A stretch of DNA of 64,000 nt from Purpureocillium takamizusanense. Lineage: Eukaryota > Ascomycota > Sordariomycetes > Hypocreales > Ophiocordycipitaceae. This document shows, piece by piece, positions 32,319-44,443 of the stretch. Both the position numbers and the translations under genes were made by a program. The stretch spans positions 5,146,001-5,210,000 of the forward strand of contig NC_063068.1 of assembly GCF_022605165.1 (NCBI RefSeq). The letters run 5' to 3'. The notes below the pieces were generated by a model that saw only the letters and a program-made list of their open reading frames with translations, made no database searches and was not told the origin of the DNA. The stretch's first letter is position 1, and every line of letters begins with the position of its first letter.

Positions 32319-33498
32319 AGCATCTGCCAGCGCTTTATTAGTAGGTACTTCTACGTGGTTAGAGATAGTACGGGTACTTTGTACATGCTCCTAGTTGTGC
32401 TTGTAGGCGACAACCTGCCCGCCCCGCTGCACACAACGATCCCACCAGTAAATTCTCCGCTTTCAGCTGATGAGCGGGCGCCCAGATGCGGCACTAGCGA
32501 GAAAAGGTGCTGCGCAGCATACTAATAAAGGACCTTGACTGCGATTGTCATCCATTCGAGCGTCGAGCCAGGTGATACATGTGCTAACTGCGAAAAGGCA
32601 CAGGGAGGTACGTACTCCGCAGTTCAACAGTATTCCCACATTTCCAATACAGGTTTCCTCTTATCTCCCATTTGGCTTTTCCCTTTGATGTCAGTGGAGA
32701 TGCCGCATCTCTGCTCCTGGCCGCCTCGGATGACGTAGGCGTTCATCCCAGGGTCCCAGTCGCGACGCCACGAAAACATGGACTGGCGGATCGTGATGTA
32801 GCTAGCTCCGGCTATCTGTCCTAGGGCTGGAGCGCCAACAGATGTCATTTGGGCCTGTGTACTTGTCTTTCCCCTCACACGCCACGGCAGTGATGCAGCT
32901 ATGCTGTCATCGGCCTGAGCTCCATGCTGTCCTGGCCCTTGAAAGCCACCTGATGCTGGGCTCACTGTAATTCGAGCCAAGCCACACCGACCAAGCAAGG
33001 CTCTGTCGCCACCCGTAAGCCACCCGACCTCGACTTCGTGTGTGCTTGGCGCCAGCAGCTGGCTGCGGTCTCATGCTCAAGCTGGTCAACATCTGGCACA
33101 CAACGAAATCAAGCTACCCCTAGATAGCATCAAGGCAGCCGTTATGTCCACTTTTGGTGCATATTCGTCACTTCAAGGAACGCGCACTCCGGATACACCG
33201 CATCGAGACTCAAAGATCCCCAGCCACGGACAACGCCCAATAACACAGCAAGAGAAATACACCGCTTCTTGCCCATGTATAAATGCTCCGTGATCGCGGG
33301 ATGTGCTTTTTCTTCATTTCGTGGTTGCAATTCGTGTATCTTGCCACTCGTTCCGTGCAATTCATCCGACAGTATGGGTGTCGTGCCGTGAGTCGTAAGC
33401 CAGATCAGTCTACCGAGCTTGGCACTTGAGCCTGAGCTTGGCCGCTCCCCCTTCGTTCCATTGATTCAAAATCCGTGCGGCAGCCGCTCACTTAGATC

Positions 33499-35540
33499 CT
33501 AAGGCCCGTATGGGCGCATGGCCGGATAGCCCTGCACCATAGCGATGGGCATACCCAATGGTGGAGCCATGGACACCGGACTCTGGACTCGATTGAAAAG
33601 TCCAATCAGCCTGCGGCCGACAGATGGCTCCAGCTCGGTTCCGTCTCTTGCGATTTTTACCTCCCTGTTGGAGTTCCACGGATTTCGCAGACCTCGGGTC
33701 CTGTAGAATGGGAGGCGGTGTGTTGACAGCCACTCCAACTTGAAAGGTTTCCCCCAAGTCTTGGCCTCGCCATCGACAACGGCGCTCTTCTCGCTTGAGT
33801 CCTCACTCTCATTATCGGACACACCGTCCGTTTCGTCCCTCTCCGCCTCCCAGAAGATAGTGCCGCGAGCCGAATCATCGATGATCTTGCCCTTTGGCGC
33901 ATGTTCCGTCGCTTCGGTCGGGATCGCCTTCGGCAAGTCTAATTCGTCTGCTGCCTGTGTCTTTGGAGCAAATTCGATGGCTGCGGCAGGGTCATCGTTG
34001 ATTTCCGATATCATTCGAGCATATCCAAAATACTCCCCTGATTTGTTAGCGGAGAATATCAAGTAGACATTATCCGCGCCCTGGTTGCGAGTTAGCGACG
34101 TCTTCGAAATGTTCCCATCCGGAAGCATGTGTTATACCTTGAAAGCACTATTGAGAGCTTCCTCGTTGTGCGACTGTGTTGCCCATATCCCAGTTGATAC
34201 GCTCAGGTCGAGATCTTCCATAGTAAGGCTCTTCAAGATGAAGAATCTGTCTTGCTGCAAGCCCGTCTCTGCTACTGACTGTGCGCCCTTGTCATGCTGA
34301 CGAACCACAGAGCCCGGGATGTCACTTTCGAACTGGGTGTCGTCTTGCGCGGGATCGACTTGCGGCTGAGTTGAGACACTCGTGGTATTGTTTGCCGAGG
34401 GCCCCGTCGGGGCCGTCAGTCCTGTCGCACCCTCCACTGTGTTTTTTCTCAGTCGGCTCACGAGTCGTACGGTTTGGAATTTCGAATCGTGGAGCTTTTG
34501 CTGCGCAGCGACGCAAGTCTTGTCGTCTTTGAAATTCGCGAAAGCGCAGTTGCTCTTCGAAATAAGGAAGAGAGACTCGAGCCCTGAGGTTTCCTTGCAA
34601 ACGTGCTGAACGAGGCTCATCAAGTCGGTTTGTGGGGGAAGGTTGCCGACCCAAATGGCGTGACCTGACGAGACTTAGTCAATGCTGAGGCAAGAATTAG
34701 GTCAGAAGGAGAGCCTGTAAGAGACATACCGCTTTGTCTAGGCTTCCTCGGCGGCCCCCGGACAGAGCCTTGCCGGCCTGTGTCGTCTGATTATATGTCA
34801 GTTGCTGCAAACTTTGATGGCGGACGGGAGGCAAATATTGTACCTTGCCTCGCAATGTGTGGAGTCACTGCCCGGGTGTCATGTACATGGTTCGTCCGGG
34901 AGTCCGCGTCAAGCGCCTGTCCCGAGACATAGGCATTGTGTGTCAAGTTTCCTCCAACAGCTGGCGCTTGGGTCGGATACTGACCCCCTTGTGGGTAGTA
35001 GTAGGCGGACTGCGGGGGATTCATCATCATTTGGCCAGAGTAGTATGACATGGCCTGCCGACCAGCCATTGATGGTTGCGCTTGCGTCGGCGACATATGG
35101 GGGCCACCATAGTAGGGATGCACTTGCGGTTGATGAATATAGTAGCCCTGGTTCCCCATTGGCATGACATGCGGCCCCCCGTATCCTGGCACCTGGGACG
35201 GCTGTTGAAGTATCGGATGCGCGTTCGTTGTATGGTAGCGTGGTTGCCCCTGAGGGTATTGCCCTGTGCGGAACCCACCAGGCAAAGCGTTTACCATTTG
35301 TGTCATATCATAAGAGGCGCTCGGAGAGTACGGTGGCGGGGATGGTCCGATCTCCAGCTGCGAAGAGAACGCATGACGGGCATTCGTCGGTGGCTGCTGA
35401 GAATATGCTACAGGCGGTTGGCCTGACATCGCTTCCTTTCCTTGACCACCTGGCTGAGACGCTCTAGAAACTATCAGATTTCCAGCGACGGAAGTGTCGC
35501 CTGACTCCGCCATCGGTGCAAGAGAGGTGGATTCGACCAT
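33499..35540 (-). CDS. RRM and YTH domain protein (putative m6A RNA reader)
   Basis: Four exons: 34844-35540, 34730-34786, 34138-34664 and 33499-34080; 620 aa. Residues 1-230 are low-complexity, rich in Pro, Gln, Tyr and Gly. An RRM follows from about 252 (HAIWVGNLPPQTDL as RNP2; NCAFANFKD as RNP1). The YTH domain runs from about 390 to 590: RFFILKSLTMEDLDLSVSTGIWATQ (stated here only as the 390-414 block) with W412, then VYLIFSANKSGEYFGYARM, an insert of about 80 acidic residues (454-536), KLEWLSTHRLPF with W544, and NPWNSNREVKIARDGTELEP. W412 and W544 occupy the places of the aromatic cage that binds N6-methyladenosine in YTHDC1. Exon junctions restore both domains. Role in mRNA regulation is by family. 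Confidence 0.92.
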
Positions 35541-38500
35541 TGCCGTCTATGGGAGGAGCCTATCCCGTGTCGCTTGGCGATGTGGTATATTAGCCTAATG
35601 CGAGTCAGTCAACGATCGACTTATGAGTCCGAGGCCAGTGAAGCACCTGCCGTCGAGTCCTCGTCAGTCAGTCTTAGTACATACTTGTTGAGAATCAAAC
35701 AGCAATAATGCGTTTGTAATGCAATCGTGGGCTTCAACAGAGCCTCTTACCCGGCCGTATCCTTGCCCTAGAAGGCGTCTGCGAGTGCGGCAGATGCTGA
35801 AAGCCTTCGCAAGAGGGAGCTCAGCAAATACGTGTCCCTGTTGTGTATATTTTGATCAAGGAGAAGGAGGTTGCCAATTTCCGGGAACAAGCGGCAGGGG
35901 CCGAATTCAAGCAGGGGGCAATTGTCAGGTGTCAAATGCCAGCCTAAATAAGCTTTGAGGGAGGGTAGTCGATAGGTGGTGAGTGAATGCTTCGTGACTG
36001 TAAGTCAGGATTCTGCTAGTAGCCTGAGAGAGCTTATAGATGCCGACGTGAGCTTTTCAAACAAGAAAATGGAACAAATTTGTGATGTAGGTGACAAGGA
36101 TCTCTGGCAGGCAGTGGATCGGGCGATCGAGCCGTGATTTACCAATCCTCAGGGAGAATGGATGGCGCAGGGGGGGCAGCGTAGGGTTGCGGCAATCCAA
36201 GCGTGGGAACGGTGCGGCTTGTCGTCGTTTTGAGCAAAGCGCTCACCACGCCCGCTTCTTGCAGAAGCAACGAGGCACGGACTTTGGAGCCTATCTCCCG
36301 TGAAAGCGCACAGGGCTGTAATGCAAAGTCTTTAAGAGCTATCGAGAGGGGAAATAGATCATCAAAACCAGTTCGACGTGTATTGAAGGGGCAAAGACGG
36401 TGGCCTTACCGCGTTCAGGATAGAGTAATTAAGGCAGATACTTTCACAACGCTATAGTCTAGGCTTCGGGCGTGGATGTCAAGAGGAGCTCTGCAAGCAA
36501 GCCAAGCTTGGGACGGTCGATGGAGTCCCGAGGCGGATGGGTTTGCGGAGTGGCTAGGGCAAGGGAGGCGCCAGAGTGGAAACGGACAGGAGGTGTGTTT
36601 ATCATAAAACCATTCCCATCAGAGACAGGGAGTGAATCCTCGGCCCCAGGTCCTGTCGAAGGAGGTACTGCGGGTCGGTTGCAGCACGAGAGTGACTGGG
36701 GGGAGGTACCGTCGTCGAGCTCGGCTGACCGAGTCAAGATACTATAATAGTACTCGCCGAGCAGTGGGCCAAGCCAAAAAAAAAAAAAGGCACCGCCGGC
36801 ACGCAGTTGACGTACAGTAAGTCAAGAAGAAGCTTGCGGGCGTGTCGATGGCGATCCAGGAAGCGAGATCCGAGAAGGGTCCGTCTGCTGACCCTGTCAA
36901 CGCCTCGAAGAGCCACCCGATGGGCGTGACGGGCGTTTCAAGTCTTAGGTGAGGCCACCGCGTCAACCTCAACGCCTCTCCTTTGTTTTCTCTAACCTTG
37001 CCGACTCGGCAGGCGCTGTTAGACTGGACTGAGAGTGGGGAGGCTGCAATGGTGTGTGGATTTTGGATCTAGCCCCGTTGCCGTGTGTCCCACGCGACCA
37101 GCAGGCAAGGAACGAAAGGCCGTGCCGCTATTAAATTGGTGTGCGAAGCACTATGGGGGGATACAGGGCAAAAGCAGAGGCCCTAGGCAGCTAATGGAAC
37201 CTGTTGTTCGCCCGAGATGTCAAACTGGCGGGCGGCAGGGGGTGAAGTCGGATCCGAGTTTAGATCTGGAGTCGACCGAAAGGGGAGGGAGTAGCGTCGG
37301 GGCGCAACGAGCAATGGGGGAGCGACTGTGCCTGCAAGGCTGCCACGTCCAGGCAGGTGGTGATGAATTAGAGAAAGGGCTCTGAGTTGGAGAGAGCGAG
37401 GAGAGATCAAGCCGCAGGCTACCTTGGCTGAAGAGAAGGGACGACAAAGACTAAGAGCTCATGGAGCTCTTGCAGGGATGGTGGATTCGCCACAGAGACC
37501 GATACCCGCGCGAGTCTTCTCGTGAGGTACCAAAGCTCGTGGAGGTAGGTGTGCAAGGTACCTTAGTACTAAGTATGTAAGGTAAGGTACTAGGTAGGGA
37601 AGGCACCTGGCCGGGTAGTGCCTGCTGACACTTGGGGGAAAAGGTGGAAAAGAAGACAGATACAGCACGGGGCCTCTTACCTGTGCACATAGTACTTCAC
37701 CGCCAAGGCTGGCTCTAAAGTACTTATGGGCAAGAGCGGACGAGGACTTGAAGTACCGCCTACTGCAACTGCACGAAACAATAAGACACCCGACACCAGC
37801 CAAGATCTCGCAGTGCCTTCCAAGGTTTGGAGAAGCAGCGCGGCAGTGTGGCAGTTCGGCAGGCGGGCGACTGGTAGCTGGGAGGCGCAGACGCCTCAGG
37901 GCAGGGCAGGCGAGCAGGGGGCAAAACGAAGGCCAGGTCGGTAAGGTAATAAGGCGCCTTAAACAGATGGCGCCTGTGCCCGCCTTCCAAGACTGGCAGT
38001 GCAGGCGGAGACAAGCAGAACGAGGACCCAGACACACGGAGGCCCACGTAGATTAAGTATGTACTTCCAGGTTCTGTTCTTGGTACCAGAAGTGAACCAT
38101 TTGCAGTTGCAAGAGGCTGTGTTCGGTATCGGACACTGCAGAAGCTGCGGAAGCTCGAGTAGCCGGCGGGTACCGGGGCAAGGGGAGAGCTACCTTTAGT
38201 AGCAGTCAGTACTACCTACCTCGCTACATTGAGGCAGTACCTTGCCTCCAGTAACGTTAAGGTAGTTCATGTCTTTGCCGGACCAGAGTGCAGTACCCGA
38301 GCCAGGGAGCTACTGACCTACCTGTACCCAAGCTGCGTGTAAGCCGGCCCCTGCTCCGTCAGGCATCCTTTTCCCCATTCCCATTGCCACGCCCACACCC
38401 ACGCCCATGTCCATGTCCACGTCCACATTCGCAGCATCCGCGCCCGCGCCGGCTTGCAGGCCGCCCACACACCATCGCGCCCGGACGTCGACCCAGTGCA

Positions 38501-41500
38501 GCCCAAGCCGCAAGCCACACGGGGCGAGAGCTGCGCACCGATGCTTCCCTTCGGCAGGCAGGCAGGCCGGCTTGCCAGCTATCGACTGCCAGAGGTCTTC
38601 TAGTTGCAACAACTACTACTAAGGTACGTAAAGGCGGTAGGTCAGGCACACAAGATACCTGTAGATTCCCTTTGGTGGCCCTGGCACCCGGGTCCGGCAC
38701 TTACTACCATGGTAGTGCCTATAGTACATAACGAACACTGGCGTTCTGCCGGCTCGACCGTAGCCCACCGTGCGTAATCTGCGTCCTTCGTACGACCACG
38801 GCGACCCGCGGGCCAACATCCACGGCTTTCGCGGTCAGCCAGCGGCCGGCTATTGGACACTTGCTGCCCCGGCGCCGTTGAGAAGGCCCATACACACCCT
38901 GGCACGAACGGGCTACATCACCTCTTATCCGCATCCCCTAGTGTGGTGTGGCCGTGGGCCCTGGGTGGCGACACTCGTTCAAGATGTCGGCCCCGAGAAG
39001 GCTTACAAGTGCCCGTCAGAGATGATCAGAAAGTTGCCCTGGATGGCTATCTGAAGGCGTTTCGCGCGGCGCCATTCCCGTTGAATTTGTCGAGGTCTTG
39101 TGGTAGCATCGGCCGGGCCATCGTGATCTTCGCCCATAACCCGTCACTGCTCCACCCCCCCCCCCCCTTTCCCCTTCTCCCGGGCCAGCGTTTCTTTTGC
39201 CGCCATTGGCACCTTGGCCACGAACCAGCACACAAGCGCCGTGCCGAGTCCCAGGTTGGCTCGGGGCGGGCTTGCTGTCCCAAGGGGCGAGGTGCCACAC
39301 GGATTCGCGCGCGTCGAAGAACGCGGCGACAGCCAGATCCGATCGGCAGGTCGAGTTTGTGGACAGTCTGACACGCAGCTGTCAGTGTCAGGAAAGCCAA
39401 ACACCCTCGGCGCCCTCGACAGCTTGCTAATTGGGAATACCAGTTCAGTAGTGGCGCGACTCCAGCCACGTCTAGGTGCTTGGCCTTGTTCAACGGTCAC
39501 TGGTGTGTCCTTGGGGATGGAGGGGACACGGACATTCTCTTTCTGTTCACCCCCCGGCCTGTCTGCGTCTGTGCTTCGCATGGTCCCGGACGCTGACGAC
39601 TGATCGACCAAGGGTCCGTCACTTGTCACTTCCATGACAATTCGTCTCCGTTTCCACTGCTAGCAGGTCGGCCGATGCGGCACCTCTGCTCAAGCCCGAC
39701 AGCGCTGAAAGTGTAGTACTTCGCAGGTACGTGCTACGCCACATCGCTGCGGTAGCGTTGTCGCTGTAGCAGGCTTCAGTACCTACGGCGATGACGACGA
39801 GGCAGACGCCAGCGGCTGACAGACATCGGGTTGAGCGGGCGCTGCCTCGGGCTGCAGCATCAGTAGTCGTGGTCTGAGGTTGACGTTGTGGATGCGGGCC
39901 AGAATCACGTCTGGCCAGGTCATGTCACTGGCTGGCGATCTTTTCCGCTTGCCGCACGGTACCTTCAAGCCCACCAAGTGTGGCTTGGCCAAGCCTCTGG
40001 CGCAACCCACGCGCCCACTCTGCAGTCTTTTTTCCCGTCCCGCCGCCCCTTGCGACTTCACCTTGGATTCGCCACCCGCGGCCGACGAGTTCATTGGGCG
40101 TCGAGATTCCTTTTCTTCCTACGCGCACTCCCCCATCCTAAGCCGCCCTCCCGTTCGAGACATGGGATTTCGAGATTCACGATGCGCCTCGGACATGGTA
40201 ATTTCGGGACGCGGCTACTAACGAGCCGCACCAGCAAGGCACGTTGGGCTATCACGACTCTAAGGAGACTCAGACAGCTCCAGAGCTAGCAGCGGCCTAC
40301 TAGTAGTCAGACGGTGCCTCCAGCCCTGGCCGCACCATCACGATCCTAGAGCACGGTGGGAATCGAGGCCACAGAGAGAAAATCAGACTTCCTGCCCTCG
40401 TTCAGCCACCACCACCACCACCACCATGGACGGAGGGCAACGAGCCAGCACCAGCACCAGCACCAGCACCAACCCACTCCATTCCCCCCTGCGGGAACGT
40501 AAAAGGGTCAACGAGGCCCCCGCCCCTTCGCCCCCAATGCCAGGCCTGAGCATCTGCTCTCTCGCCACGCCTCCTCCCCACCCTTTTTTGTGCAGTCCAG
40601 TCATCATCCTGTGCCTTGACGGCCGGATCAAGTGCTCCGCGCAAGCTCCGAGCTCAAGCATCACCGCGCGATGTTATCCAAGCTCGAGGTGTACTTGGCC
40701 TGGGATCCCGGGATGCTGGGGTACGGTACTGGCGTTGATGCCTCAATTGGACGGAACGCGCCCGAAGATTGCATCGCGTGCGGCCACAGGGCGTGTGGCA
40801 CGCACCCGTCTCAGAAATAATAATCCGATCCCATCGGCAGAGGCCCTGGTGAGGTCATCGATTGTCCTGCGCTTGGCGGATGGGGCCCGCCTGCCCGCAC
40901 GGCTCGCCACAGAAATGGTAACTACCAAGCCATCTCGTACTAAGCCTATAGTGACAAGGTTCGCGCTTTGTCCCGGGGTTCGCCACTGGCAAGGCGACGA
41001 ACCAGCGAACCCCCTCCTTCACGGCGGTAGTCCCTTGGGTTGGATGGCTGGGCTCCAACTGGGGAAGGGACCGCACAGCGCGCTCTCGCAGTGGAGGGCA
41101 AGGGCTCTTTGGGCGGCATGGGGCAGGCAGGCTGGCTGGCTGGCAACTGGTCCCGCACTCCCCCCACTGTGCGGGCACTCAAGGCACTCACCCCTCGGCG
41201 GCCTTCCAGCAGGTCCTCCACAAGCCCGCCCGCAGCCTGCAGCACCAATTATCAGGTTGAGCAGCCAGTGGCCACTCACAAAGTCGCATTCTGGTCCCTG
41301 ACGCTGGCCATGACGTCGACGTGGAATTGCATGGACGCGTCGACGCAGCCTTTGTTCAAGGGTTCTGCGGTCTCATGGCGTCATCATCGAAGAACAAATC
41401 CCCATGGACCACAATGGCCCGACCAGCCTAGTTTCCGGGGTAAGAGCCACAATGTGACGAGTCCCTGGTGTCCACGTACGTCTTCCCCTGGACGAGGTCA

Positions 41501-42946
41501 TCGCGCATCAACGCTGTATCCTGACGATCGACATTGTCTGCGATGCAACTCCCTCCAAGGCACCTGCCCATTATTATCATCCCATCTCACCGCATGGGCC
41601 CACGTCAGGGTCCTCGCGCTCTTCAACGGACCCATGACGCCAATGGCGCAGCCTTGCCGGCCATGTCCCCTGACGATGAGCTGCATTTTTCGGTCGCATT
41701 CGCCCAGCCCTTTTGTCAGCGACCTTGGACGAGCCGGTGAGGGTGTGGCTTGTTGTTCGTCCGTGTGCAGACTGGCGCTGTCGAGACAACCTTGGAGTCC
41801 AGGGTAGTCCAGTTGGTGACTGACCAAGCCTCAGGCGCAGCCACAACCACGGCTAGACAGGTCATGGCACAAACAAGAGATATCCTGAGAGAACGTGCCT
41901 GTGATCTTCTCATCTTTGTGTTCCTCGTAGGAAGAGCGTGAATCTTGATTGTTATTATGGCGCTATCTGTGACCCCCTATTGGCACGAGAATGCGTCGCG
42001 GTCCCGCGATTAACTCGAGACGTGCCGCGAGAACGCAACTAGGTGCCCACGAACGAGTGGTAGGAGAGGCCCTCTCGAATTTACACAAGAATACATGGCG
42101 GGAAAGCTATAGGTGGCATGTGTGGCAGTCCCGAGGGGCGAATTCCTGCGCGACGGGATGTGAGCGTCGCTGTGTATTTTGTCTGCTTCGTCCACGTAGT
42201 GACAACTTGGCCCAGTGCACCGGCAGGTGGCGGACGTCGATCGTTTCCTGCATCATCATGTTTCCTCCACGCAGACTTGACGGAGATTTATCCCGGGAAG
42301 TTGTGGGACCTCTTTTCCTGTTCCCCCCCACCCAACTCTCTGTCTTATGTCGGGGGGTCGGGCCGGGAAATGGAACCGTTGTGCGTGACAACAGCGTCAT
42401 CAAGGCAGCCATGCCGAACGGTCAAGCAACGGAGATGGCCAATCTACCCGACTAGAGTCCAGGTCCACGCCACCAGCCGAAGTGATGATATTTTGGGAGG
42501 CTTGGACGCCGTCGGCTCACGCAAGAGCTGCCAGTTTTCGCGGGTTCTCGGTCCCTCCCATGATCGTTGACTTGTCACTGCCGGGCTTTAGTCACTACGC
42601 GAGCCAGCCAGACGGATAGTGCACGCGACTGCCGTCTTTCCTTGCCACCTGTAGATAGTCTCGCCAATAAGAAACAATCGAGACCCTGCTCATAAGCTTT
42701 ATGACCTGGCTGGCATGTACTGCTCCGGTCATGCCGACGTCGATGCTTGATCCTCCAGTGTTACACAGATCGTTGGTGTTAAGGACGTGTTATCACGCAG
42801 AATTCCTACCCTGACACTTGCAAGCCAAATGTGGCCTCATGGCTCGTATACGCGATCATACCGGAGATACCAGGTCCAATTTGGAATCGTCTAAGGAAGC
42901 TGTTGTACACACAGGCCGGCGTCCCCTCGTCACCCCCACGCAGCAT
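35541..42946. other. 7.4-kb gene desert
   Basis: No supported gene between the YTH gene and the proteasome gene. Open frames of 150-290 aa occur (for example plus strand 40426-41301 and 41040-41807, minus strand 37459-38037), but they overlap one another, start in repeats and show no motif. The stretch 37540-38260 is dense in GGTAC, TACCT and TAGGTA words. A run of C occurs near 39156-39168 and ACC repeats near 40410-40470. It may hold a long leader or non-coding transcript of the YTH gene; sequence alone cannot show this. Confidence 0.5.
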
Positions 42947-43828
42947 CTAATCCTTCTTCATCGGCAGTATCGTCTCCTCGATGCCGTCCTTGGTGATGAT
43001 GAGCATCTGCAGGGCGTCACCGACTTCAATGTGTCGCTCCACAGCGCCATCGAAGGCGTCTTTGATGATGGTCTCGACCTGCGACCTTGACAGCGGGTGG
43101 CGCTCACGCTCCTTGAGGTCGTGGCCGGTGCCGCTGCCCGGCACGTATTGGTTCTTGAAGTTGACCTGGTTGTCCAGGAAGGGCATGATGAGGCTGCCGG
43201 CGGCGCCGCCGGCACGGCACTGCTCCCGCTCGTAGCTGCCGACGGGGTCGTAGGAGTAGACGGCGCCCTTGCCCTCCTCGTCGAGGCCGCCGAGCATGGC
43301 GGTTACGTAGTAGGGGAAGAAGCGCTTCTGGTAGAGGATGGTGGAAAGGCGCTTGGCGCAGGCGTTGAGGGTCATGGGCTTGCCGTGGCGGTAGCGGTAT
43401 ATCTTGCAGATCGTGTCGAGCTGGTCGCGCAGAGCAGAGCCGTCGGCGGCGAAGCCGCAGACAGACAGGACTATCGTCGCGTCATCCTGAGAGGCCGTGG
43501 TGCCGCCGATCCTGAAGACCTTGGGCGCCATGCGGGTGTTGATGCTGTAGCCGCTCGTGTGGCGGGTGTCGCCGGCCATGATGGTGAAGTCGGCGCCGGC
43601 GATGCCCAGCGTCGAGCCGCCGTTGTCGGTGTAGCTGCAAGCATGTCAGCGACAGAGATAGGGACAAAGGGAGAGAGCTCGGAGGGCCTTCAATATGCCA
43701 ACCCCGCGGGACAGGACGCACGGGTTGAAGCGATGCTCCCTGGGCTCGCCATTGTTGGTCTGGGGGCTATCCGAGAAGGAGTAGTTGGGGCCGTTCATGA
43801 CCGGATTCTGGCTGAACATGGCGGCCAT
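42947..43828 (-). CDS. PRE7: 20S proteasome subunit beta-6
   Basis: Non-catalytic beta-ring subunit of the 20S core. Two exons, 43722-43828 and 42947-43634, 87-bp intron splitting Pro36, 264 aa. The first 36 residues are a propeptide-like N-terminus ending REHRFNP; the mature Ntn fold starts YTDNGGSTLGIAGADF and continues MAGDTRHTSGYSINTR, the beta-6 signature. There is no catalytic Thr, as expected for beta-6. The C-terminus GIEETILPMKKD is typical. It shares a 615-bp divergent promoter with STT4; I found no GGTGGCAAA (Rpn4/PACE) element there. Confidence 0.95.
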
Positions 43829-44443
43829 TTTGGCGGATCGGAGGCGCTCGTCGGCTCTTGACGGAATTGGGGATGCCGGATCGTGAAACGTTAGAAAGAT
43901 TCAGGCGTCGTCGGTAGCACTGCGTGGCGGAATGGGTGGACGGGCGGATGGATTGATGCGGTGATGATGAGAGCTGAGGTCGGCCAGCCAGCAGATCAAC
44001 GAAGCACCACCTCACCTTGCGCACGCGTCAGGCCTGCAGCCTTGCCCCGTTGGCGCTTTGAGCTGCTGGCCTTGCCCGGCGCCGGGGCAGCTTCTTTTGG
44101 GGGGGGAGAGCTCGGGTGACTAAGCGTTTTTTTTTTGGCGCCTCCCCACAACATTCGATCCCCTGTCCGTGCTCTCAGCTCTGGCTGTTGCGACTGGCCA
44201 CTGCTGGCGCTGCAACTGTGCACAGGAGCCTCGGCCTCGTGGCACTGGCACGGGCAGCAGCTCCTGACTCTACTTCGTAGTTGAGGCCTGCTGTCATTCC
44301 CGACCGCCAGCCCGCCGTCGACTCAACAAAGCCCCAACCGGCACGGGTTGCATCTGCAACGAACGCCCTTTGCTTCCCGCCTCGTCTTCCGACCTTGTCT
44401 TTGTACCGCATTTGCGCGTTCGGATTCCCCTAATCTGCCAACC
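43829..44443. other. Bidirectional promoter PRE7/STT4
   Basis: 615 bp between head-to-head genes. It has a run of 8 G (44099-44106) and of 9 T (44128-44136); no known element is recognised. Confidence 0.65.

Larger units (their letters stand above)
31947..33498. other. Spacer: sHSP promoter and YTH gene 3' end
   Basis: About 1.5 kb. The left 400 bp are the heat shock promoter; from 32340 to 33498 no gene is seen. Both flanking genes are on the minus strand. Confidence 0.6.

Noticed and set aside
37459..38037. Minus-strand 192-aa frame in the GGTAC-rich block
   Set aside because: Its sequence is a translation of the short repeated words and not of a plausible protein.
40426..41807. Overlapping plus-strand frames of 291 and 255 aa in the desert
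   Set aside because: They begin in ACC repeats, overlap each other in different frames and have equally long frames opposite. No domain is visible.
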